Shown piece after piece: positions 36,751-45,091 of a DNA stretch of 64,000 nucleotides. The DNA lies in assembly GCF_022482905.1 (NCBI RefSeq), contig NZ_JAKVOI010000001.1, positions 434,001 to 498,000 on the forward strand. Reading direction: 5' to 3'. Source of the DNA: Clostridium sp. (GTDB lineage: Bacteria; Bacillota; Clostridia; Clostridiales; Clostridiaceae). Numbering within the stretch: the stretch's first letter is position 1; each line of letters begins with the position of its first letter. The position numbers and the translations under genes are program-made. A model generated the notes under the pieces. That model was not told where the DNA came from. It saw only the letters and a list, made by a program, of their open reading frames with translations, and did not search any database.

Positions 36751-37128
36751 AACTTTATTAAGGCATTAAACAAACTGGATAAGGGACTGCTGCAATATGA
36801 TGGGAAAAATGAACTTTTAAGGTATGGATTAATCCAGAGGTTTGAGTTTACATTTGAATTGGCATGGAAAACTTTGAAAGAGGTTTTCAAAGATGAAGGA
36901 CTAATGGAATTAAACTCTCCCAAATCTGTACTGAAAGAAGCATTTTCGTCAGGATTAATTGAAAATGAAAAGTTATGGATAAATATGCTTAAGGACAGAA
37001 ATTTTACATTATATATGTATAGTGAGAGTATTTCTATGGAAATCAGTGAAAATATAAAAGACAAATATGTGGATACCTTGAATAAGCTTAAAGATAAAAT
37101 AGTTGAAAGAAGGAAGAAATATTCATAA
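36739..37128 (+). pseudogene. HI0074-family nucleotidyltransferase substrate-binding protein, 5' truncated
   Basis: From 36751 the frame reads NFIKALNKLDKGLLQYDG, then LIQRFEFTFELAWKTLKEVF, LNSPKSVLKEAFSSGLI and WINMLKDRN, a full HI0074/HEPN-like protein apart from its first few residues. There is no in-frame ATG, GTG or ribosome site between the TGA at 36736 and this segment; a TTG at 36859 is too far inside. The family partners an MNT nucleotidyltransferase as a toxin-antitoxin-like pair; no partner is seen. The upstream junction is exactly at a decayed CRISPR repeat. Confidence 0.7.
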
Positions 37129-37289
37129 TATTGATATTATCTTTTATATAAGATAGGCAATTAAAATAATCAGTAGAAGTAGTTCTGGTTAAGAACCTAA
37201 GGCTGTTTAGTAATAGAAAGATGCATAAACTATTTTTAAAAATAAGGGAAATTATGTACTTATTTAGATTTAAATAAGAAGTTGAAATA

Positions 37290-37377
37290 GTTGGACCTCA
37301 ACATTGAATGTATTTAAATACTTTACTTTAATAAAGCGTTTAATTGAGTTGAACCTCAACAAGTGTTGTAAAATATA
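37290..37377 (+). ncRNA. creA-like degenerate mini-CRISPR (candidate RNA antitoxin)
   Basis: Two decayed repeats flank one 28-nt pseudo-spacer. The first (37290-37319) has 5 changes from consensus but keeps the 3' handle ATTTAAAT; the second (37348-37377) keeps only its first half. Both carry C at position 10, making GTTG/CAAC a perfect short stem. The pseudo-spacer (37320-37347) begins ACTTTACTTTAATAA, and these 15 nt recur at 37412-37426 behind TCA, upstream of a micro-ORF. Known creA antitoxins have this layout. Cas6 processing and Cascade loading are inferred. Confidence 0.75.
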
Positions 37378-37408
37378 AAAAATTGTATTTTGATAAATAT
37401 TATATTAT

Positions 37409-37439
37409 TCAACTTTACTTTAATAACATTTTTGAATTT
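37409..37439 (+). promoter_or_regulatory. Putative CreA-Cascade target site with TCA PAM
   Basis: TCA (37409-37411) followed by 15 nt identical to the start of the pseudo-spacer (37412-37426); beyond that only scattered identity is seen. Pairing limited to the seed end is what is expected for binding without cleavage. The 28-nt footprint reaches the -35-like TTGAAT at 37432-37437. Confidence 0.7.
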
Positions 37440-37460
37440 ATAATCATATAGTATTAATAT
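37432..37460 (+). promoter_or_regulatory. Putative promoter of the creT-like micro-ORF
   Basis: TTGAAT (37432-37437), 17 bp, TAATAT (37455-37460), then a ribosome site GGAGG at 37474. The -35 lies inside the candidate Cascade footprint. Confidence 0.5.
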
Positions 37461-37485
37461 AAAGAAAGCCTATGGAGGAATGAAA

Positions 37486-37575
37486 ATGATCATATTTATA
37501 TTGAATTTAATTTTTGCCTTTACTCTATGTATTGTAAATTCAATAGAAAATATAAACATAACATTTAAAAAATAA
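37486..37575 (+). CDS. creT-like 29-aa hydrophobic peptide (candidate toxin)
   Basis: A micro-ORF starting at ATG 37486, 7 nt after GGAGG (37474-37478), ending TAA 37573-37575. The peptide begins MIIFILNLIFAFTLCIV, one membrane-spanning stretch, then a polar tail ending FKK. Size and shape recall small membrane toxins of type I modules. It lies between the creA-like mini-CRISPR and cas6, and its promoter region carries the pseudo-spacer match. Toxicity is inferred. An overlapping ATG at 37480 is too close to the ribosome site. It may instead act as an RNA. Confidence 0.6.
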   Translation: MIIFILNLIFAFTLCIVNSIENINITFKK

Positions 37576-37753
37576 TTTATGTTAATTTACAATAAAAATT
37601 TATATGAAAGATTCTGCAGTTTATAGAAATAATTTCCATTCATATTGTAAAAAAATAATATTTTGTGCAGGATTTTTCGCAAAAAAATCGAATGAATATT
37701 ATATAAGTTAATTACTACTAATTATATAAAATACAATTAAATGGAGGCGGATT

Positions 37754-38464
37754 ATGGAGGTACATGAGGTAAATGTTAAAGTGTATATTCTACAAAATAT
37801 TACAGTAGAAGAAACTTTGGAAGATTTGAGTAAATTAATCGACAAATCTTTTTATAGGAATAAAGATTTAAAGAATTTTCATGAAGAGAATAAAATGAAA
37901 AATTATTGTTTTAACAGCCTGTATCCGTTGAATATGAAAACCAAAATATATGAAAAAGGGTGTATATATAATTTCCAATTGAGATGTATAGGTTTTAAAT
38001 TAAGAGATCACTTTTTAAAATTTTTAGCAAATGAATATACATCAAGAGTAAAAGTGCTCATATGCCAAGACAAAGATATATATAAAAGACCTATAGATAG
38101 AATTTATAGTATAACTCCCCTGATGGTGAAAATGCCGGGCAGTGAAAAAATTATATATTGGAGAAATGGATATACTGAGGATGAATTTTTTGAATACATA
38201 AGGACAACCAGTATAAAAAAATATGAGGTTTTAACGGGAGAGTGCCTGGACAAAAATTTAAAATTGTTCAGCTATATGAAAATAGATAATAAAAAACCTA
38301 TAGCAGTTGATTTCAAGAGGAAGAGAATTCTTGGGGATAAGGTAACTCTAAATGTTGAAACAAATAATGATGCTCAAAGTATTGCCTATATGCTTCTCGG
38401 GACAGGCCTAGCTGATATGTGCCCAAGAGGATATGGGTTCATGAATTACCAATATATCAGATAA
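37754..38464 (+). CDS. cas6: CRISPR endoribonuclease Cas6 (type I-B)
   Basis: A 236-aa RAMP-fold nuclease that cuts pre-crRNA within the repeats and leaves the 8-nt handle. The C-terminal glycine-rich loop GTGLADMCPRGYGF is the Cas6 signature. A His near the N-terminus (His4 or His43) may be catalytic; this cannot be settled here. ATG 37754 follows GGAGG. It is the first gene of the cas operon; a creTA-like unit lies just upstream. It differs from the decayed cas6 at 31432. Confidence 0.92.
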   Translation: MEVHEVNVKVYILQNITVEETLEDLSKLIDKSFYRNKDLKNFHEENKMKNYCFNSLYPLNMKTKIYEKGCIYNFQLRCIGFKLRDHFLKFLANEYTSRVKVLICQDKDIYKRPIDRIYSITPLMVKMPGSEKIIYWRNGYTEDEFFEYIRTTSIKKYEVLTGECLDKNLKLFSYMKIDNKKPIAVDFKRKRILGDKVTLNVETNNDAQSIAYMLLGTGLADMCPRGYGFMNYQYIR

Positions 38465-38481
38465 TTTGGAGGTGATTGTAT

Positions 38482-40266
38482 TTGATAAATGAAATTTATG
38501 ATGTATTTATCAGTGAATATGACAAATATGATAAATGTGGCAAAGATTTAGTTGCAGATAATTATATTCTTACTCCAGGAGATTATATAAAATTCACTTT
38601 AAAAAATACTTCAGGAGATTTGAAAATATTTCATGTAGATAAAGATACTGATAGAACAGAAGAAATTTATAAATACTTTGTAAATAGAGATTATTTAAGT
38701 GGTTTGAATGTAGATAAAGCTCTTGACCGTAAAAAAGTAATACATAGTAATAATATGTATAGCTTTTATGTGAAAAAGGAAAATCTTGATGAAATTAAGG
38801 GAAAATTGAATAATGAAATTATTGATGGCTATTATAGAGTACTAAAAAATCCTGAAACTAAATATAAAAAACCAAAAAGCATGGAGCTTTATTTACAAGT
38901 TGAGAAAAAGTATGGAAAACCGGATATAGAGTTGATAAATAAAATACAAAATTGGATAAAAGGAAATATATTTAAAATTTCGAAACGAGATGACGTTAAA
39001 CTTGACAAAACATATATTAAGCTTTTTTATGACACAGATTTAGGCGAATATAAAAAGGAGAGTGAGAGATATTTTATACCTAATATTTATAATAAGACAG
39101 ATTACAATGTAAAAATAAATAGTAAAATTTATGGACTGCCAGATTTCAATATGGGAATGAATTCTAAAAAACCTTACCTTGATAATAAGACAAGAAAATG
39201 CAGACTGCCGATGCTTGTGGATTCGCAGAAAATTTTTATGGAGAAAAAATTGTTTGATTATCTTATGAATTGTGCATCTGATGGTAAAAATTATATATAT
39301 GCAGAACAGGATGAAATTGAAAGCAAGAAAAATAGAGAAAAAGATTTTAGGGGATATTTTCTTAGGCTCAATAAGGGAAAAGAAGTTGAAATTACCGACT
39401 GTGATTCCATAACCAATTATAAGTATAAGCTTAGGAAAGTTTTAAAAATTTCACCTATATTGAAAAATGGCATAGGTAAGGACTTTAAATTAATTAAGGG
39501 AAATTTGAACAATGTGGGAAGATTGAAGGATATTATTAATGAGGTATTTTTGAATAAATATCTGGAGAATAATTTGTTTACAGATGCAAAGAAAATAAAA
39601 TTAAATGACAGCAAGGTAAAAGAGTCACTTTTAAAATATAGATATGGATTTTATACTTGGTTTTATAAAGGCGAAGAACTTCTCGTAAAAGATTTCTGGG
39701 ATAAGATGAGTTTGGAACTTTTGTGCAATTCCATAAATCAAGGTACTATAAATAAGGCTGTAAATCAATTTAATTTAAGGCATGCATTGCTGGATTATTT
39801 TAGAGATGAAAATGGAGGGGATAAAATGGCGAATACCATTAAAGATGTTAGAAAATTTGTGGATGAAAAGATAAATATAAAAAAAGACATAGAGTACAAG
39901 GTAGAAATTGATGGTGACAGGGAATATTATTTTTGTATAGGACAGCTGCTGCAGTATTTCTACAGCTTAAATAAATCGAATAACAAGAATTATTCTTTTA
40001 TAAATCCTATATTGAATGCTTCAGGTGACAAAGTTATAAAGGAAAAATTACGACGTCTATTTGTTAAATATGATTATGCAATTATACCTTCTGTGAAATT
40101 TAGAAATATGTATTATATGATTTTAGGTTATGAACCGGAAAAAGAAATAAATAAGGATCTTATAATAGCTGGCTTTTTGTGTCCTAATTTGATATATAAA
40201 AAATCTAAAGATGATTCTGATGGCAATGATAAAAAAAATGATAATATAAATGAGGAGGAAAATTAA
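38482..40266 (+). CDS. cas8b: Cascade large subunit Cas8b
   Basis: A 594-aa protein of the TM1802/Csh1-like family, the large subunit of type I-B Cascade that reads the PAM. It is poorly conserved and assigned mainly by size, lysine-rich composition and its place between cas6 and cas7. Cys-poor, so no obvious zinc finger. TTG 38482 is chosen because GGAGGTG lies 7 nt upstream; TTG 38476 is too close. An internal ATG with GGAGG (near 39826) precedes the last 147 codons and could give a separate small subunit (Cas11-like), as known for Cas8 genes. Confidence 0.88.
   Translation: MINEIYDVFISEYDKYDKCGKDLVADNYILTPGDYIKFTLKNTSGDLKIFHVDKDTDRTEEIYKYFVNRDYLSGLNVDKALDRKKVIHSNNMYSFYVKKENLDEIKGKLNNEIIDGYYRVLKNPETKYKKPKSMELYLQVEKKYGKPDIELINKIQNWIKGNIFKISKRDDVKLDKTYIKLFYDTDLGEYKKESERYFIPNIYNKTDYNVKINSKIYGLPDFNMGMNSKKPYLDNKTRKCRLPMLVDSQKIFMEKKLFDYLMNCASDGKNYIYAEQDEIESKKNREKDFRGYFLRLNKGKEVEITDCDSITNYKYKLRKVLKISPILKNGIGKDFKLIKGNLNNVGRLKDIINEVFLNKYLENNLFTDAKKIKLNDSKVKESLLKYRYGFYTWFYKGEELLVKDFWDKMSLELLCNSINQGTINKAVNQFNLRHALLDYFRDENGGDKMANTIKDVRKFVDEKINIKKDIEYKVEIDGDREYYFCIGQLLQYFYSLNKSNNKNYSFINPILNASGDKVIKEKLRRLFVKYDYAIIPSVKFRNMYYMILGYEPEKEINKDLIIAGFLCPNLIYKKSKDDSDGNDKKNDNINEEEN
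39826..40266 (+). other. Possible internal translation product of cas8b (Cas11-like)
   Basis: Inside cas8b the sequence GGAGGGG (39815-39821) stands 4 nt before an in-frame ATG (39826) that reads MANTIKDVRKFVDEK. Internal starts in cas8b/cas8d/cas10d genes are known to make the helical small subunit Cas11. The predicted 146-residue product would be the C-terminal domain. This is an inference from the ribosome site. Confidence 0.6.
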
Positions 40267-41205
40267 ATGAACAGAGTATATGGAGTAATTGGAATAAAAT
40301 CAATTATGGCAAACTGGAATGCTGATTTCAGTGGATTCCCCAAAAGTATAAGTGACGGGTCAATATTTGGAAGCGACAAGGCTTTAAAGTACAGTATTAA
40401 AAAATATTGGGATGATTTAGGCGAGAAAATTCTTTATATGAAGTCATTTAAAACTGAAAAAGATAAAATGAGGCCAAGGTCCCTTGAAGAAAGATATAAC
40501 CAGATTTTCAATACTAATCTCACAAAAAAAGATAAAAGTGAAGATGTAATTAAAAATCTTTTTTCTGCATTAGATGTGAAATCTTTTGGAACTACTTTTG
40601 CAGAAGAAGGAAACAATATATCCATAACTGGTGCAGTTCAAATTGGACAGGGATTCAATGTATATGGAGATTCTAGCACGGAAGAACAGCAGATATTATC
40701 CCCTTTCAGGAGCGACAGAAAGGTAAAGAATAATGAAGAAGCTAAAGAAGCCAATCAAAGTACCTTGGGTACAAAGATTGTAAGTGATGAAGCCCATTAT
40801 CTTTACCCCTTTTATATAAATCCAATTTCTTATAAAGATTATGTGGATATGGGGCTTACACAAGGATATACTGAGGAAGATTATAGAAAATTTAAGGAAG
40901 GTGCTCTTGTAGGTGCTACAGCACTTAATACCAATTCAAAGGTAGGTTGTGAAAATGAATTTGGATTGTTTATAGAAACAGATGAGAAAACTTATCTTCC
41001 AAATTTAGCTCAGTTTATGAAATTTAGTAAGGATGAAAATGGGGAAAATACAATTACTTTTGCATCAGAATTAAATGAAATTTTACAGGAGATTAAAGAG
41101 GACATTAAAAAGATAGAGATTTATTATAATGACTATAAATTGAAATTAAACAATGTACCGGAAGGAGCTAAAAAAATTAATATTTTTACAAGAAAAGAGG
41201 TTTAG
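40267..41205 (+). CDS. cas7: Cascade backbone subunit Cas7 (Csh2 family)
   Basis: A 312-aa RAMP protein that polymerises along the crRNA. The N-terminus RVYGVIGIKSIMANWNADFSG and the thumb region with LGTKIVSDEAHYLYPFYINP match the I-B Csh2/Cas7 group. It starts right after the cas8b stop, with GAGGAGGAAAA as ribosome site inside the end of cas8b. A strong site fits the need for several copies per complex. Confidence 0.92.
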   Translation: MNRVYGVIGIKSIMANWNADFSGFPKSISDGSIFGSDKALKYSIKKYWDDLGEKILYMKSFKTEKDKMRPRSLEERYNQIFNTNLTKKDKSEDVIKNLFSALDVKSFGTTFAEEGNNISITGAVQIGQGFNVYGDSSTEEQQILSPFRSDRKVKNNEEAKEANQSTLGTKIVSDEAHYLYPFYINPISYKDYVDMGLTQGYTEEDYRKFKEGALVGATALNTNSKVGCENEFGLFIETDEKTYLPNLAQFMKFSKDENGENTITFASELNEILQEIKEDIKKIEIYYNDYKLKLNNVPEGAKKINIFTRKEV

Positions 41206-41208
41206 ATA

Positions 41209-41949
41209 ATGAAAGTAGTTAGGTTCAAGCTTTCTGGAAAAACTGCATTTTTTAAAAAGCCAGATGTGAATACTTACTATTATTTTACATATGGCAATAT
41301 ACATAAGATAGCCCTTCTCGGTATAATTGGAAGTGTGCTTGGACTTGGAGGCTATAATGTACAGAGCCGGGATTTTAAAAATAATATTTATCCTGAATTC
41401 TATGAAAAGCTTAAAGATTCTAAAATTGCAGTAGTACCTCTCAATACACATGGTTATATAACAAAAAAAGTTCAGACATTTAATAATTCTGTGGGATATG
41501 CGAGCTTGGAGGCTGGTGGAAATCTTGTGGTAAAGGAGCAGTGGCTGCAAAATCCTAAGTGGATGGTTTATGTTATAATAGACGAGATTACAAAAAAATT
41601 TGCAGATATGCTCATGCATAAAAAAGCTGTATTTTTGCCTTATCTAGGTAAAAACGATCATTTTGCTGATATTACTGAAGTTAAAAAGACAGAAATTTTA
41701 AAAACTGAAGATTACAATAAGATTGATAGCTTGTTTGAAAGTAAATATTTTCATATTAATAAGTATCCAAATGAAGAAGATGATACAGCATGGAAATATG
41801 CAGAATATCTTCCTGCTGAATTGGGAAGTAAATTGAATCAATATAAGTTTGAATATTTTGTGGCTACAAATATGGATGTAAAATCAAAGAAAAAGGATAT
41901 AAGTGTATATAAAGATTTAGAAACAAAGTATAATTTATGCTTTTTTTGA
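41209..41949 (+). CDS. cas5: Cascade subunit Cas5 (type I-B)
   Basis: A 246-aa RAMP protein that holds the 5' handle of the crRNA. VVRFKLSGKTAFFKKPDVN at the N-terminus and the glycine-rich LLGIIGSVLGLGGYN match Cas5 of the Hmari/Tneap type. It starts 3 bp after the cas7 stop. Confidence 0.92.
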   Translation: MKVVRFKLSGKTAFFKKPDVNTYYYFTYGNIHKIALLGIIGSVLGLGGYNVQSRDFKNNIYPEFYEKLKDSKIAVVPLNTHGYITKKVQTFNNSVGYASLEAGGNLVVKEQWLQNPKWMVYVIIDEITKKFADMLMHKKAVFLPYLGKNDHFADITEVKKTEILKTEDYNKIDSLFESKYFHINKYPNEEDDTAWKYAEYLPAELGSKLNQYKFEYFVATNMDVKSKKKDISVYKDLETKYNLCFF

Positions 41950-41967
41950 GATTGAGGAGGAATTATT

Positions 41968-44553
41968 GTGTATTTTGATAGGGTAAAGCTTTTTGATTTT
42001 CAATTAAATGTAAATAATATATCAAATATGTATGCACATAGAGATAGAAATAATAAAAAGAGAAGGGAAAAACTTATCGATCATATAGATTTAACGTATA
42101 AATATATGAGATTTATCTGTAATGAAAAGAAACTCGATAATGTATTTAAAAACTTTCAAGATAAACTTTTTGCTGATAGAAGTTCGGATATAATTTTAAT
42201 GTGGAGAGACATGGTAGCAAATACAGTATATATGCATGATGCTGGGAAAATAAATCCAGCTTTTCAATATGATAAAATGTTAAATCAGTTTTATGAAGAT
42301 AATTCAGAAGGGGGATCAGAACATTCCCTTCTTGGAGCGTATATTTATGTAAGCTATTTTAACAGCAGGATAAATAGTATGGGCTTTGAAGAAAAAGATA
42401 AATTCTATTTAAAATATTTTATGTATTTGAATGGATACATAATATCAAAACATCATGGGTATCTTGATGATATGAAATATTATAAATTCGAATTAGAAAA
42501 CTTTAAGGAAACTTATGATAAAGAAGAATACTATCCTGATTTAAATATGAAAACTTTAGGAGAATCAGCTATTTATAATTCTTTGAGTAGTTCAAAAATT
42601 TATATGAATGAATGTGTTCAAAAGAATAACAAATTGAATTTTGTTATATACATCTACTCAAAATTACTATTTTCCATCATTACAGCAGCGGATTATTATG
42701 CCACTTCTGAGTTTATGAATGGTGAGAAGATCAATGATCTTGGAATAATAGATGATGGCTTAAAAAGGAAGTTTGGCGAGGATGTAGACAGTTATAGTAC
42801 GTTTAAAAGTATAGAAGCTTATAGGAAAAATCCTGTAAAGGATGGAAAATATACAAGCATAAATCAGCTCAGATCTGAGATAACCCTTGAAAGCGAGAAA
42901 ACTTATAGAGATAACCAGGGTAAAAATATATATTATCTTGAAGCACCTACTGGCGGAGGCAAGACTATAACTTCTGTAAATCTTGCTAAATTGATGCTGA
43001 AGTCAAATAAAAACATAAATAAATTATTTTATATTTTTCCCTTCAATACACTGGTGGAACAGACAGAAAATGAATTGATGAAGATATTCAATAATGACAG
43101 CATGATAAAGGAAAACTTGGCAGTAATAAACTCAATAACGCCTATAAAAATAAAGGATGTAGATGAAGACTGCAGTGAGATAATTGATTTAAATACCGGG
43201 AAAAAGGTTGACTATAATAAGTCTTTTATAAACAGAATCTTCATAAATTATCCTTTTGTCATAACTACCCACGTAAAGCTGTTTGATTCCTTTTTTGGTA
43301 CAAGCAGGGAAGAGGTTTTTCCACTTGTGAACTTGTGCAATTCAGTAATAATTCTAGATGAGATACAGAGTTATAAAAATTCCATATGGAAGGAAATAAT
43401 AAATTTTTTAAGTGTGTATTCAGAAATATTGAATATTAAAATTATAATAATGTCTGCTACGCTGCCGCGATTAAATAAACTTGTAGACAGTGATGTGGGC
43501 AATTTTGTGTATTTGATAAAAGACAGAGATCATTATTTTAAAAATCCATTTTTCAAGGACAGGGTAAAGTTTGAAATGATTGATCTGGGAGAGGATGAAG
43601 ATGAGGAATTTGAAAACCTGTTGAAAGATATAGAGTATGAAAGTAAAAGCAATGACAAGATATTGCTTGAATTCATATTCAAAAAAAGGGCAGATAGATT
43701 TTTTGATTATATAAAGTCTAATAAAAAATTTCCTCAAAATTGTAAACATGAAGTTGTAATAATTACTTCTGATGATAATAAAGCAGACAGAAACAGGGTC
43801 ATAAAAAAGGCAAAAGAAAAAAATAAGAAAATAATTATAATAGCTACCCAGATTATTGAAGCCGGAGTTGATATAGATATGGATATTGGGTATAAAAACA
43901 TATCTATTTTAGATGCAGAAGAGCAGTTTATGGGAAGAATAAACAGGTCATGTCTGAATATTGGCAGGGTAAAATTCTTTAAAATTGATGATTGCAAAAT
44001 TATATATAAAAGAGATGTGAGAAAAGAGGAAGAACTTACGCTGGCCAGTGAGGAGATCCAGGAGTTGTTGAAAGAGAAAGATTTTGAGAAGTATTATGAA
44101 AAAGTCATAGCTAAAATCGAGGAAGCTAAGAGGGAATTAAATGACAATGGATATGATGCTTTTATTAAAATATTGAATGATGTTGATTTTAAAGAGATAA
44201 AAAAGCATATGCAGTTGATAGATGATAATCAGGATAAATATACTATATTTTTGTCTAGAAAAATAAAAGATGAAAAAAATAATGTAATTGATGGAAATCA
44301 AATCTGGGAAGAGTACAAATCCCTTATAATGGATAATAAGATGGATTATGCCGAGAAGAAAGTTAAGTTGTCGCAAGTGAATTCCAGGTTGAATTATTTT
44401 ATATATAGAGTTAAAGAAATGCCGCAGGTATACAGTGATATGCTTGGAGATATATATTACATTTCAGATGGTGAGAAGTATATAAAAGACGGCAGGTTCA
44501 ATCAGGAGATATTTATTGGACAAACTCCTGATGAGGCAAATTTGTTTATGTGA
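41968..44553 (+). CDS. cas3: CRISPR helicase-nuclease Cas3
   Basis: An 861-aa fusion of HD nuclease and SF2 helicase that degrades Cascade-marked DNA. HD domain: HIDLTYKYM (about 39-47), HDAGK (His90-Asp91), EHSLLGAY. Helicase: APTGGGKT (about 326-334, Walker A), DEIQ (about 465, in place of DExH), MSATLP, and GVDIDMDIG with QFMGRINR in the second lobe. It starts with GTG 41968 after GAGGAGG. All key residues are present, so interference should be active. Confidence 0.95.
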   Translation: MYFDRVKLFDFQLNVNNISNMYAHRDRNNKKRREKLIDHIDLTYKYMRFICNEKKLDNVFKNFQDKLFADRSSDIILMWRDMVANTVYMHDAGKINPAFQYDKMLNQFYEDNSEGGSEHSLLGAYIYVSYFNSRINSMGFEEKDKFYLKYFMYLNGYIISKHHGYLDDMKYYKFELENFKETYDKEEYYPDLNMKTLGESAIYNSLSSSKIYMNECVQKNNKLNFVIYIYSKLLFSIITAADYYATSEFMNGEKINDLGIIDDGLKRKFGEDVDSYSTFKSIEAYRKNPVKDGKYTSINQLRSEITLESEKTYRDNQGKNIYYLEAPTGGGKTITSVNLAKLMLKSNKNINKLFYIFPFNTLVEQTENELMKIFNNDSMIKENLAVINSITPIKIKDVDEDCSEIIDLNTGKKVDYNKSFINRIFINYPFVITTHVKLFDSFFGTSREEVFPLVNLCNSVIILDEIQSYKNSIWKEIINFLSVYSEILNIKIIIMSATLPRLNKLVDSDVGNFVYLIKDRDHYFKNPFFKDRVKFEMIDLGEDEDEEFENLLKDIEYESKSNDKILLEFIFKKRADRFFDYIKSNKKFPQNCKHEVVIITSDDNKADRNRVIKKAKEKNKKIIIIATQIIEAGVDIDMDIGYKNISILDAEEQFMGRINRSCLNIGRVKFFKIDDCKIIYKRDVRKEEELTLASEEIQELLKEKDFEKYYEKVIAKIEEAKRELNDNGYDAFIKILNDVDFKEIKKHMQLIDDNQDKYTIFLSRKIKDEKNNVIDGNQIWEEYKSLIMDNKMDYAEKKVKLSQVNSRLNYFIYRVKEMPQVYSDMLGDIYYISDGEKYIKDGRFNQEIFIGQTPDEANLFM

Positions 44554-44570
44554 TTATGAGGTGATTCAAT

Positions 44571-45065
44571 ATGAAAATAAATGGTACGCTTATAAATTAT
44601 TATTTTCACTGCAAAAGGCAGTGCTGGCTTCATGGCAGCAGGATCAACATGGAGGACAATAGCGAGGATGTTCACATAGGAAAGATAACCCATGAATTAA
44701 AATCCGAAGGAAAAAAGAATGCAGAAATATCCATAGACAACGTGAAGATAGATAAGATCACAAAAGATTATCTGGTGGAGATAAAGAAATCCGATGCGGA
44801 TGTAGAGGCGGTGAAGTGGCAGGTGTTGTTCTATCTCAGCCTGTTGAAAGGTAAGGGAATTAATAGAGAGGGAAAAATTGAATTCCAGGAGAAAAACAAG
44901 CAGGATAAAAAGATAATATATGTAAGTCTTACAGAGGAAAATGAAATGAAGCTAAAAGAGCTGAGTTCAAATATGGAAAAATTGTTTGAGGAGGACATGC
45001 CTCCTAAAGTCAAAAAAGTAAAAGGATGCAGGAAGTGTGCCTATTATGAATACTGTTATATTTAG
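44571..45065 (+). CDS. cas4: CRISPR adaptation nuclease Cas4
   Basis: A 164-aa RecB-like nuclease with an iron-sulfur cluster; cysteines at 14 (FHC), 153, 156 and 162 (GCRKCAYYEYC) and an extra one at 18. VEIKKSD and QVLFYL supply the nuclease motifs. In I-B systems it trims prespacers and selects the PAM. ATG 44571 follows GAGGTGA. Confidence 0.93.
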   Translation: MKINGTLINYYFHCKRQCWLHGSRINMEDNSEDVHIGKITHELKSEGKKNAEISIDNVKIDKITKDYLVEIKKSDADVEAVKWQVLFYLSLLKGKGINREGKIEFQEKNKQDKKIIYVSLTEENEMKLKELSSNMEKLFEEDMPPKVKKVKGCRKCAYYEYCYI

Positions 45066-45091
45066 AATAGATTGTAGGAGGGTGAAATTTC

